A stretch of DNA of 15,320 nt, from assembly GCA_000406005.1 (NCBI GenBank), contig ASZN01000005.1, positions 1 through 15,320 of the forward strand, written 5' to 3'. A program made the position numbers and the translations under genes. The notes beneath the pieces were generated by a model. That model did no database searches. It was not told the DNA's origin and was given only the letters and a program-made list of their open reading frames with translations. Shown in pieces: positions 6,979 through 13,475 of the stretch (positions within the stretch are counted from its first letter, which is position 1; every line of letters starts with the position of its first letter). Origin of the DNA: Candidatus Poribacteria bacterium WGA-3G. Its GTDB lineage: Bacteria; Poribacteria; WGA-4E; WGA-3G.

Positions 6979-7530
6979 GGATTCCCGGTCCCAGTCTATT
7001 TATCCCCCAACCAAGGTGGGAGGGTAGCAGAAACGGAAAGGGTTACCGATTCGTAGCAGTGCCACCCAAAAACTGGTTAATGAGTCAATGAAAAGTATAA
7101 CACAAAAACAAAAAAATAACAAACTCATTCGCTTCAAGCTCAGGACGATTTAGTTTTCGGTTTTGCCTTTGGTTTTCTTTTTCGGGTGTTAACGTTTTCT
7201 CAGAAGATCGCGAGCATGAAGAACACCCCAGCAAAAACACTCGCTCCTACAGCGGAGGCGTATTCACATAGATAAAGTAAATATGTAAAACTAAATGGCC
7301 CTGCTTCAATCTTCAATCTTCAATCAGATGAATGGCAAGTTATCTGAGATTTATCATAAAATTGGAGTCTTATCAGACTATTGATCTATCCATTTTTAAA
7401 TTGTAGATAGATTAGTTCGTAGTCGTGCGATTTATCGCACGTCCACTGGTCAGAACGGGCAATGAATGGTTTCCCTACTACGAACGGGGTCACTTCCAAT
7501 TCCAATTTTAGACTGGACAGACTACTACGC
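6979..7530. other. Repeat-rich intergenic region without genes
   Basis: No convincing gene lies in these 550 bases. They contain a T/GGTTTT-rich stretch (7149-7195); a compound repeat at 7205-7260, in which a 17-base part (7222-7238) recurs at 13351-13367; and three tandem copies of TTCAATC (7305-7325). The second copy of the palindromic repeat (7424-7441) is also here. The 61-codon minus-strand frame at 7386-7571 overlaps the aminotransferase end and these repeats and is not supported. A TATACT hexamer (minus strand, about 7100) could be a -10 box for the GIY-YIG gene, but I see no good -35. Confidence 0.6.
7424..7441 (-). terminator. Palindromic hairpin downstream of the aminotransferase gene (dispersed repeat copy 2)
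   Basis: CGTGCGAT, TT, ATCGCACG: a perfect 8-bp stem with a 2-base loop, about 90 bases after the stop codon at 7531. The surrounding 30 bases (7415-7444) match 489-518 with one difference, which falls in the loop. The stem is therefore conserved between copies. It has no U-tract. Confidence 0.45.
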
Positions 7531-8433
7531 TTATGGCAGCGGTTCGCCTTCGTTGGCAGTCCGTTCTGCATAGAGTTCCTGCAGTCGCGTTGTCACCGGA
7601 CCAATCCCTTCATTTCCAATCTTTCTACCATCGACCTCTAAGACAGGACTCAACTCACCCACAGTCCCTGTCGTGAAGACTTCATCTGCAGTGTAAATTT
7701 CAACGAGTGAGACGTTGCGTTCCGTCAGTGGGATACCCGCATCGCGCGCAATTTGGATGACCATCCCACGAGTAATGCCGGGAAGGCAGCTATCAGCATG
7801 CGGTGTCAGCACATGTCCACGTTTGATAGCAAACATATTCGTGGCATTCGTCTCCGAGACGTACCCGTGGATGTCGAGCATAATGGCATCGTCTACACCA
7901 GCGACGTTCGCCTCAATCTTGGCGAGGATGTTGTTTATCAGGTTGTTGTGATGGATTTTGGAGTCAACACACTGCGGCGGGTTCCGTCGGATCGCAGACG
8001 TGATTAAACGGATACCGCTTTTGGAATAGATCGGTGGTTTCCACTCGGCGAGTACAATCAAAGTGGTCCCGTACTGATTAACACGCGCATCCATACTGGA
8101 GGTAACCTTTTTCCCGCGGCTGAGCGTTAGACGGATATGAACGCCGTCCCGCATACCGTTGGCAGCGAGCGTCTCAAAGATCGCCTTTTTAATTTCATCG
8201 CGCCTCGGGATATTCGCGAACGCCATAGCGTGCGCAGAATCTATGAGCCGGTCGAGATGCGCGTCCAATGCAAAGATTTTCCCGTTATAGACGCGTAAAC
8301 CCTCCCATACACCGTCGCCACCTTGAACGAGACTGTCGAACACAGAGATTTTCGCGTCTTCGCGCGGTAAGAGTTCACCGTTGACGTGGATTAAAATGTT
8401 TTCATTTCTTGAATCAGGTAATTGTGGTTTCAT
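7531..8433 (-). CDS. ilvE: Class-IV PLP aminotransferase (IlvE / D-amino-acid transaminase type)
   Basis: A 300-residue fold-type IV aminotransferase. The likely role is transamination of branched-chain amino acids with 2-oxoglutarate, but D-amino-acid aminotransferase is possible. The N-terminal part has the family pattern (VFDSLVQGGDGVWEGLRVYN, 31-50). Lys159 in CVDSKIHHNN is the expected Schiff-base lysine. Glu194 in YVSETNATNMF is the cofactor-contacting Glu. LPGITR (217-222) and TTGTVGELSPV (254-264) are the phosphate and substrate loop motifs. The length is normal. The ATG has a strong AAAGGAG site 6 bases upstream. A TATAAT at 8491-8496 (minus strand) may be its -10 box, with a poor -35. 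hisF lies upstream across a 245-bp inverted-repeat element, so independent transcription is likely. The exact substrate cannot be read from the sequence. Confidence 0.85.
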   Translation of the reverse strand: MKPQLPDSRNENILIHVNGELLPREDAKISVFDSLVQGGDGVWEGLRVYNGKIFALDAHLDRLIDSAHAMAFANIPRRDEIKKAIFETLAANGMRDGVHIRLTLSRGKKVTSSMDARVNQYGTTLIVLAEWKPPIYSKSGIRLITSAIRRNPPQCVDSKIHHNNLINNILAKIEANVAGVDDAIMLDIHGYVSETNATNMFAIKRGHVLTPHADSCLPGITRGMVIQIARDAGIPLTERNVSLVEIYTADEVFTTGTVGELSPVLEVDGRKIGNEGIGPVTTRLQELYAERTANEGEPLP

Positions 8434-8455
8434 ATCTTCTCCTTTAATAGTTACC

Positions 8456-8675
8456 AGTTGTCAGTTCGCTTCGCTTTCAGTTATCAGTTAATTATAGTAG
8501 ATTTCAGAATTACTTATACACTTTGCATCGGTGAGGTTAGGAAACCTCACCTACCAGGGGGTGGAGGTGTGTATTTATTTTTCAAATTCACTATAATATC
8601 CTGTGGCAGTTCAGTTTAATGTTCAGGCCATAACAACCTCTTTAACTGAAAACTGATAACTGGTGACTGACAACT
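8456..8675. repeat. Nested inverted-repeat element between hisF and the aminotransferase gene
   Basis: AGTTGTCAG (8456-8464) pairs with CTGACAACT (8667-8675), and inside it CAGTTATCAGTT (8478-8489) pairs with AACTGATAACTG (8651-8662). The properly nested arms suggest a 220-bp MITE-like or palindromic element filling the gap. A separate 9-bp hairpin lies in its interior. No target duplication is obvious and it encodes nothing. Confidence 0.55.
8530..8551 (-). terminator. GC-rich hairpin downstream of hisF
   Basis: GGTGAGGTT (8530-8538) pairs perfectly with AACCTCACC (8543-8551) around the loop AGGA. It lies between the hisF stop codon and the aminotransferase start. Position suggests a transcription barrier for hisF, but no U-tract follows on the minus strand. 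It may be another dispersed intergenic palindrome. Confidence 0.4.
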
Positions 8676-8678
8676 ATT

Positions 8679-9458
8679 CTACCATGTATCCCGGACGCTT
8701 ACACCCTCATCTGTTAGATAGGTTTTGATACCGTCAATCGTGAATTCGCCGTAGTGTGTGATAGACGCGACGATTGCGGCATCGGCGTTGCTTTTGACAA
8801 AGACATCGCGTAGGTGCTGCGGGTTCCCCGCACCGCCGGAAGCGATCACTGGCACCGGCACCAGAGCGGCGATAGCTCCCGTCAATTCGAGCTCATATCC
8901 GGCTTTCGTGCCGTCTGCGTCAATGCTATTGACGACGATTTCGCCTGCACCTAAGTCAACACCGCGTGCTGACCATTCCAACGCATCCCAGCCGACCGGT
9001 TTCCTACCGCCGTCTATGTAAATCTCATAGCCGCTTGGGATTTCTTCGCTTTTTTGGACGCGTTTTACTTGCATGCTCAACACGACGCACTGGCTACCGA
9101 ATGCTCGCGCACCTTCCGCAATAAGTTCAGGGTTCCGAACGGCACCCGAATCTATACTCACCTTCTCCGCACCTGCAAGTAGGGCGCGGCGCATATCTTC
9201 GAGCGTCCGCAATCCGCCACCGACAGAAAACGGAATAAAAATCTCAGCGGCGACGGCAGAGACGACATCAATCATTATATCACGCCGCTCGTTGCTCGCC
9301 GTGATGTCGTAAAAAACGAGTTCATCGGCACCGCCTTCATAATAAAAGCGTGCCATCTCGACCGGATCACCGACATCAACATTCCCCTGAAAAGCGATGC
9401 CTTTCGTAACCTTCCCAGCACGCACATCTAAACACGGAATTATTCGCTTTGTTAACAA
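8679..9458 (-). CDS. hisF: Imidazole glycerol phosphate synthase subunit HisF
   Basis: Cyclase subunit of the HisF-HisH complex in histidine synthesis, a (beta/alpha)8 barrel that turns PRFAR plus ammonia into IGP and AICAR. I choose the TTG at 9458, not the upstream ATG at 9482. GGAGGGGAGG lies 5 bases before this TTG, and the resulting protein (259 residues, MLTKRIIPCLDV) has normal length with D11 and K19 at canonical positions. The ATG overlaps a TATAAT box. Other motifs are intact: FSVGGGLRT, NSIDADGTKAGYE, PVIASGGAGN. Residue 130, where the second catalytic Asp is expected (AIDAKR in T. maritima HisF), is Gln in LSMQVKR, with a few inserted residues following. hisH and the other his genes are not nearby, so the pathway seems scattered. 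Confidence 0.93.
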   Translation of the reverse strand: MLTKRIIPCLDVRAGKVTKGIAFQGNVDVGDPVEMARFYYEGGADELVFYDITASNERRDIMIDVVSAVAAEIFIPFSVGGGLRTLEDMRRALLAGAEKVSIDSGAVRNPELIAEGARAFGSQCVVLSMQVKRVQKSEEIPSGYEIYIDGGRKPVGWDALEWSARGVDLGAGEIVVNSIDADGTKAGYELELTGAIAALVPVPVIASGGAGNPQHLRDVFVKSNADAAIVASITHYGEFTIDGIKTYLTDEGVSVRDTW

Positions 9459-9480
9459 AATTTCCTCCCCTCCGAAACAC

Positions 9481-9509
9481 ATTATACCGTTTCTAAACAG
9501 TGTTGTCGC
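9481..9509 (-). promoter_or_regulatory. Sigma70-like promoter of hisF
   Basis: On the minus strand GCGACA (9504-9509), a 17-base spacer and a perfect TATAAT (9481-9486) are followed by about 16 bases to GGAGG and the TTG start at 9458. The -35 matches four of six consensus bases. The placement explains why the in-frame ATG at 9482 is probably not the start codon. Confidence 0.65.
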
Positions 9510-9590
9510 ATTATCGAATGTTATGAAAGACGTTAGAATACGGGAACACAGACTGACAGTCTATGCTACGTAAGAGGCAATGTAATACAC

Positions 9591-9619
9591 ATTATACCGT
9601 TTCTAAACAGTGTTGTCGC
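9591..9619 (-). promoter_or_regulatory. Duplicate copy of the hisF promoter
   Basis: The same GCGACA, 17-base spacer and TATAAT arrangement occurs exactly 110 bases upstream in repeat unit 2. If active it would give a second transcript with a leader about 110 bases longer, running through unit 1. Confidence 0.5.
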
Positions 9620-9707
9620 ATTATCGAATGTTATGAAAGACGTTAGAATACGGGAACACAGACTGACAGTCTATGCTACGTAAGAGGCGATGTAATCAGA
9701 AATGGTA

Positions 9708-11351
9708 TTAATTTTCGAGTCGTCGTTTGAACATATTCAAAATGTCATCGAATTCCGAGACCTTCAGGAACTTATACATCGCTGCGAGTATTAGCAGACT
9801 GAACCCGATCGGAACGAACACCCCGATAACACGTGAGGCGATCCCCTCCGTGCCGAGCCAGTCGCCTTCGATGACTCCGTTTGTTAGCCAGCAGACGCAC
9901 CCCATTACCGCCGAGGCAATCAGGACCTTGAATGTCAGTGGCACAACCGATCGGAGTCCCAATCCGCCAACCTTGCGGCGGAGCAGTACCAGTAAAACCG
10001 AACAATTGAGTGTCACCGTCAAAACCGTTGAGAATACCACAGCACGCGGATCGAAAAAGAACCCTCGGTAGATAAACAGATAGTTAAGGCAGATATTGAG
10101 CACAACGGCACAGATACTGACGATAACAGGTGCGCGAATATCTTTATAAGCGTAAAATCCATCTGTGACGATCTTCAGTGTTGAGAACCCGCACAGACCG
10201 AACGCATAGACGAACAGGAGACCCGCTGTCCCGAATGTGTCCTCTTCGACCGTTTCACCCCATTCGTAAAGCAAGCGACAGATCGGTTCCGCTAACATCA
10301 TCAACCCGATCGCAGCGGGGATCGTCAGGATAAGCATTAATCGGAGTGCATAAGAGAGTGCGTTGCGAAAGTTCTCTGTCTCTCCCGCTGTCGCAAGCCG
10401 CGCGAGTTGTGGCAATGCGACCGTTGAAATCGCCACGCCGAATATCCCGATCGGGAGATGCATAACGCGATAGGCTCTCGTAATCCACGTCAACCACCCA
10501 GAGTCTGAGGTGATAAAAAAGGTGTTCGTCAATAGATTCACCTGCACCGCCGCGACCCCTAAAACGGCGGGTCCAATGAGATGTACAACTTGAAGCACCC
10601 GTGGGTCCCGAAGACTCAGCAGCGGACGATACCGAAATCCGACGCGGTACATAGACGGCACCTGTATCAGGAACTGTAGGATACCGCCGACAATTACACC
10701 GATCGCCATACCTGTTACAGGGTGGATAGCAAACATCGGACCCAAATAGTAGCCACCGATCCCAACAACGAGAGAACTTATATTAAAGAAAGTGGACGCA
10801 TAAGCAGGAATAGCGAACCGTCCCTTGCTGTTCAACAACCCCATCGCAATCGCTGCAAAAGATACAAACAGTAGATACGGGAACATCAACTGCGTGAGAT
10901 AAATCGCCAGTTCGACTTTGTTTTCAAATCCGAAGTGCGCGACGGTGTCTAAACTCTCGTTAAAATTGTTTCGTGCCAGAACATCGACCACGATAGGTGC
11001 GAAAACGATGCCGAGCGCTGTGATACCGATTAAAATGAGAAAGGTCAGGTTAAAAATACGATTCGCGAGGTTCCATGCCGCCGCTTCACCATCTTCAGCC
11101 TCTGTTGCGAGGAAGGTTGTGATAAACGCCTTGCTCAAGATGCCTTCGCCGAACATATCGCGTAGAAAGTTCGGAATGCGGAAGGCGAGGTAGAAAGCGT
11201 CCGCACTGCCTTTCGACGGAAAATAGTACCCTATCGCCGTTTCGCGGGCGAGACCCAACACACGCGATACCATGACAGCGATGCTGACAATCCCAGCTGC
11301 ACGGGTGACGTTCTGATTCTGTTGCACTGTGGATTTCGTTTCATTTTCCAT
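9708..11351 (-). CDS. murJ: Lipid II flippase MurJ (MviN family)
   Basis: A 547-residue polytopic membrane protein of the MOP superfamily that flips lipid II across the inner membrane for peptidoglycan synthesis. The N-terminal signature is clear: SRVLGLARETAIGYYFPSKG and ADAFYLAFRIPNFLRDMFGEG (about 29-70), which carry the conserved Arg and Asp residues of the central cavity. About fourteen hydrophobic segments follow, with typical loops such as YRVMHLPIGIFGVAISTVAL near 290-310. The C-terminus is basic (FKRRLEN). Length is normal for the family. The ATG at 11351 has no good Shine-Dalgarno site. It diverges from the DUF2203 gene, and its 3' end runs into the tandem duplication before hisF. 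Its presence implies a peptidoglycan-containing cell. Confidence 0.95.
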   Translation of the reverse strand: MENETKSTVQQNQNVTRAAGIVSIAVMVSRVLGLARETAIGYYFPSKGSADAFYLAFRIPNFLRDMFGEGILSKAFITTFLATEAEDGEAAAWNLANRIFNLTFLILIGITALGIVFAPIVVDVLARNNFNESLDTVAHFGFENKVELAIYLTQLMFPYLLFVSFAAIAMGLLNSKGRFAIPAYASTFFNISSLVVGIGGYYLGPMFAIHPVTGMAIGVIVGGILQFLIQVPSMYRVGFRYRPLLSLRDPRVLQVVHLIGPAVLGVAAVQVNLLTNTFFITSDSGWLTWITRAYRVMHLPIGIFGVAISTVALPQLARLATAGETENFRNALSYALRLMLILTIPAAIGLMMLAEPICRLLYEWGETVEEDTFGTAGLLFVYAFGLCGFSTLKIVTDGFYAYKDIRAPVIVSICAVVLNICLNYLFIYRGFFFDPRAVVFSTVLTVTLNCSVLLVLLRRKVGGLGLRSVVPLTFKVLIASAVMGCVCWLTNGVIEGDWLGTEGIASRVIGVFVPIGFSLLILAAMYKFLKVSEFDDILNMFKRRLEN

Positions 11352-11361
11352 TTTTTTGAAA

Positions 11362-11390
11362 TTGACATTTTACGGATATTCTTGTAAACT
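11362..11390 (+). promoter_or_regulatory. Sigma70 promoter of the DUF2203 gene
   Basis: TTGACA (11362-11367), a 17-base spacer and TAAACT (11385-11390) lie about 30 bases upstream of the ATG at 11421. The -35 is perfect and the -10 matches four of six bases. It is in the 69-bp divergent gap with murJ. GAAAGGAAAC before the ATG serves as ribosome site. Confidence 0.75.
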
Positions 11391-11420
11391 TAAGAAACTA
11401 TAGAAGAAAGGAAACCCAAA

Positions 11421-11801
11421 ATGCAAAAAAAACGATATTTTACCCTCGAAGAAGCCAACGAATGTATCCCTGAATTAATGGATGAGATTTCACTGTTAAG
11501 AGCCATAAGAGCCCAACTTGCAGGACTCCATGCAATGATTACACCCCTCTTAGAGGTGGTTTCCTCGAACGGGGGTAGCCGGCACACACCTGAGTTACTG
11601 AAAGCAACTGCCCGATTTCAGGAGGTTTTGGACCGAATTGCGGCGCGCGGTTGTCATCTGAAAGGACTTGATCCCGGACTGGTCGATTTCCCGCACCTCC
11701 GTCAAGGGAGAGAGGTCTATCTCTGTTGGCAGATGGGGGAAAAAGATATCCGCTACTGGCACGAAATTGACGACGGGTTCGACGGACGGCAGCCGTTGTA
11801 A
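11421..11801 (+). CDS. DUF2203 family protein
   Basis: A 126-residue soluble protein and the only plus-strand gene in the window. The start KKRYFTLEEANECIPELMDE is the DUF2203 signature. A helical middle part (about 20-75) is followed by the conserved C-terminal pattern CHLKGLDPGLVDFPHLRQGR, then VYLCWQMGEKDIRYWHEIDDG. The function of the family is unknown. Conserved Asp, His, Cys and Trp residues in the second half may form a ligand or metal site, but this is inference. It has its own promoter, diverges from murJ and converges on thiD with 9 bases between the stop codons. Length and motifs indicate an intact gene. Confidence 0.9.
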   Translation: MQKKRYFTLEEANECIPELMDEISLLRAIRAQLAGLHAMITPLLEVVSSNGGSRHTPELLKATARFQEVLDRIAARGCHLKGLDPGLVDFPHLRQGREVYLCWQMGEKDIRYWHEIDDGFDGRQPL

Positions 11802-11810
11802 TCTGGGTAG

Positions 11811-12593
11811 CTACATCCGAAAAAAGTGGTTCGTTGGACCGTGACCGTTCCCAATATCCAAGGCGTGTTGGATGGCACCTGTAATATACAATTTCGCTAT
11901 CCTGACAGCATCAATTAAATCCTTACCGTGCGCTAATTGGGTCGCAATCGCCGCTGAATAGGTACACCCCGTGCCGTGTGTGTTTTCTGTCTCGACACGT
12001 TCCGCATCAAAGAGCGTCCACTCGTTATTGCAATAGAGCACATCGGTTGCGTTTTCACCGATGAGATGTCCGCCCTTGACGAGGACAGCATGGCAACCGA
12101 GCCCTGCAATCGTTTTCGCAGCACGTTTCGCGTCCGCCATGTCCCGGATGTCTTGTTCTGCAAGTAGTTCCGCCTCATAGATATTCGGCGTAATTACCGT
12201 CGCGAGTGGGATCAACACTGTTTTGAGGCTATCCATCGCTTCCGTTTTTAGCAACGGGAATTTGCTCTTAGAGATCATCACAGGATCCACGACGGTGGTG
12301 GGTGGTGTCCACTCCCGTAACTTCCCGGCGACCGCCTCAACAATCGTTGATGAGGAGAGCATCCCCGTCTTAACGCTGGCGACATCGAAATCCGTAAACA
12401 CGGCATCTAACTGCGCCTCGATCAGTGAAATCGGCAGATCGAACGCCTCGGTCACTGCCACCGTGTTCTGTGCCGTGACGGAGGTAATCGCGGACATCGC
12501 AAAACCGCCATTCGCCGAGATCGCCTTGATATCCGCCTGTATACCGGCACCACCGCCTGAATCTGAGCCTGCAATTGTTAATATCTGTTTCAT
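11811..12593 (-). CDS. thiD: Hydroxymethylpyrimidine / phosphomethylpyrimidine kinase ThiD
   Basis: Ribokinase-fold enzyme that phosphorylates HMP and HMP-P to HMP-PP in thiamine synthesis and salvage. With the ATG at 12593 the protein is 260 residues, the usual size. The N-terminal substrate motif ILTIAGSDSGGGAGIQADIK (4-23), VVDPVMISKS (101-110), the VITPNIYEAELL strand and helix, VLVKGGHLIGE, and the anion-hole and catalytic motif ENTHGTGCTYSAA (Cys210) are all present. An in-frame TTG at 12626, overlapping the preceding stop codon, would add 11 residues. I reject it because the family starts at the ILTIAGSDSGG strand. No strong ribosome site precedes the ATG, and translation may couple to the upstream ThiE/TenI gene, whose stop lies 29 bases before. 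I found no TPP riboswitch upstream of the pair. Confidence 0.93.
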   Translation of the reverse strand: MKQILTIAGSDSGGGAGIQADIKAISANGGFAMSAITSVTAQNTVAVTEAFDLPISLIEAQLDAVFTDFDVASVKTGMLSSSTIVEAVAGKLREWTPPTTVVDPVMISKSKFPLLKTEAMDSLKTVLIPLATVITPNIYEAELLAEQDIRDMADAKRAAKTIAGLGCHAVLVKGGHLIGENATDVLYCNNEWTLFDAERVETENTHGTGCTYSAAIATQLAHGKDLIDAVRIAKLYITGAIQHALDIGNGHGPTNHFFRM

Positions 12594-12622
12594 TTTTTTG
12601 TCTGTTATTGAATTCCCCTCAT

Positions 12623-13372
12623 TCAATATAACCCTAATTCATCAAGATAACGTCTCGCTGGTTGTCCAGCGTTTTCTGGGGACATAACGCCTGACATCAC
12701 AGCGACACCGAAGGCACCAGCAGTTAAACACGCAGCGACGCGTGCTGGTGTAATCCCACCTAATGCGAAGACAGGGAGTTTAACACCTTCTGCCACCGTA
12801 GCGAGGGACGTTATACCGACCGCTGGACCGTATCCCGGTTTACTTGTTGTTGGATAGATAGGACTATAGGTTACGAAATCCGCACCTTCTGCTTCCCGTC
12901 TCTGTGCTGCGTCGAGACTGTGTACGGAACACCCGACATAAAAATCGTCGCCTGTTTGTGCCTTCACTTCGGTTACAGATGCTGCATTTTCTGGGAGGTG
13001 AACCCCTGTTGCACCCGCTATAGACATGGTGCTCCGCTGGAGCACTTTATCGGATGTGTTGATGAAAAGTTTCGCCTTATAATTTCGGCACAACTCGGCG
13101 ATCGGTTCCGCCAATTCAATCAGCTCGGTACCACTTAAATCTTTCTCGCGCAACTGGATAGCCGTGATTCCTGCATCCAGCAATTCAGAGACGACATCGG
13201 CTAATGGTGTCGGCGCGCATTGATGTCTGTCTGTAATGGCGTATAGTTTAAAATCGACGTTTTTAATTTTCCTTGCGGTCGGTAAGGCGGGTTTAGATAT
13301 TAGTGTACCTTTCCGTGGATCCGCCCTCCATTTTGCGGCGTACTTGAAGAAACACCCCAGCAAAAACCCCAT
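12623..13372 (-). CDS. tenI: ThiE/TenI-family protein, probably TenI-like thiazole tautomerase
   Basis: A TIM-barrel protein of the thiamine phosphate synthase / TenI family. YAITDR (44-49), IQLREKD (72-78), SVHSLDAA (149-156), YSPIYPTTSKPG (169-180), LGGITPARV and VAVMSGVM are all present. The two Mg-binding Asp of ThiE are missing: the NDD motif reads NTSD (105-108) and GQED reads LPENA (126-130). The SVHS motif, including His151, matches the catalytic His of B. subtilis TenI (thiazole tautomerase), and VMSG is also TenI-like. Automatic annotation would probably say ThiE. The first 35 or so residues precede the conserved barrel and overlap intergenic repeat DNA (13351-13367 recurs at 7222-7238). 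The true start is therefore unclear, with no other in-frame ATG or GTG before YAITDR. It is followed by thiD, in a likely operon. Confidence 0.82.
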   Translation of the reverse strand: MGFLLGCFFKYAAKWRADPRKGTLISKPALPTARKIKNVDFKLYAITDRHQCAPTPLADVVSELLDAGITAIQLREKDLSGTELIELAEPIAELCRNYKAKLFINTSDKVLQRSTMSIAGATGVHLPENAASVTEVKAQTGDDFYVGCSVHSLDAAQRREAEGADFVTYSPIYPTTSKPGYGPAVGITSLATVAEGVKLPVFALGGITPARVAACLTAGAFGVAVMSGVMSPENAGQPARRYLDELGLY

Positions 13373-13475
13373 AAGCGATCTGCTTCATTACGGACTACGG
13401 TCTTGACTAATGCTTTACAGAAAACCACTTTTTAAGTTATCTAAGGCTTACGCATTTTTTTATCAAATCCTACCT
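13373..13475. other. Gap between rsmB and the ThiE/TenI gene
   Basis: About 100 bases. It contains a degenerate copy (11 of 13 bases) of the MITE terminus at 13442-13454, followed by a T-run at 13455-13461. I see no TPP riboswitch features (no CUGAGA-type core), and no clear promoter. Confidence 0.5.

Larger units (their letters stand above)
9477..9696. repeat. 110-bp tandem duplication filling the murJ-hisF gap
   Basis: Unit 1 (9477-9586) and unit 2 (9587-9696) are identical except at one position (A at 9579, G at 9689) and abut directly. Each contains a TATAAT box on the minus strand and a small hairpin AGACTG-A-CAGTCT (9550-9562 and 9660-9672). The pair occupies nearly the whole gap between the murJ stop codon and the hisF start. 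Confidence 0.97.

Noticed and set aside
7305..7325. Three tandem TTCAATC units
   Set aside because: They are too few and too short to suggest function. Recorded as simple repeat only.
7386..7571. 61-codon minus-strand reading frame after the aminotransferase gene
   Set aside because: It overlaps the end of the aminotransferase gene in another frame and then reads through the dispersed palindromic repeat.
9459..9482. ATG at 9482 as the hisF start
   Set aside because: It overlaps the predicted -10 box and would add eight residues before the canonical HisF N-terminus. The TTG at 9458 has a strong ribosome site and gives D11 and K19 their usual numbers.
13373..13475. TPP riboswitch upstream of the thiamine genes
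   Set aside because: No THI-box core or paired stems could be found.
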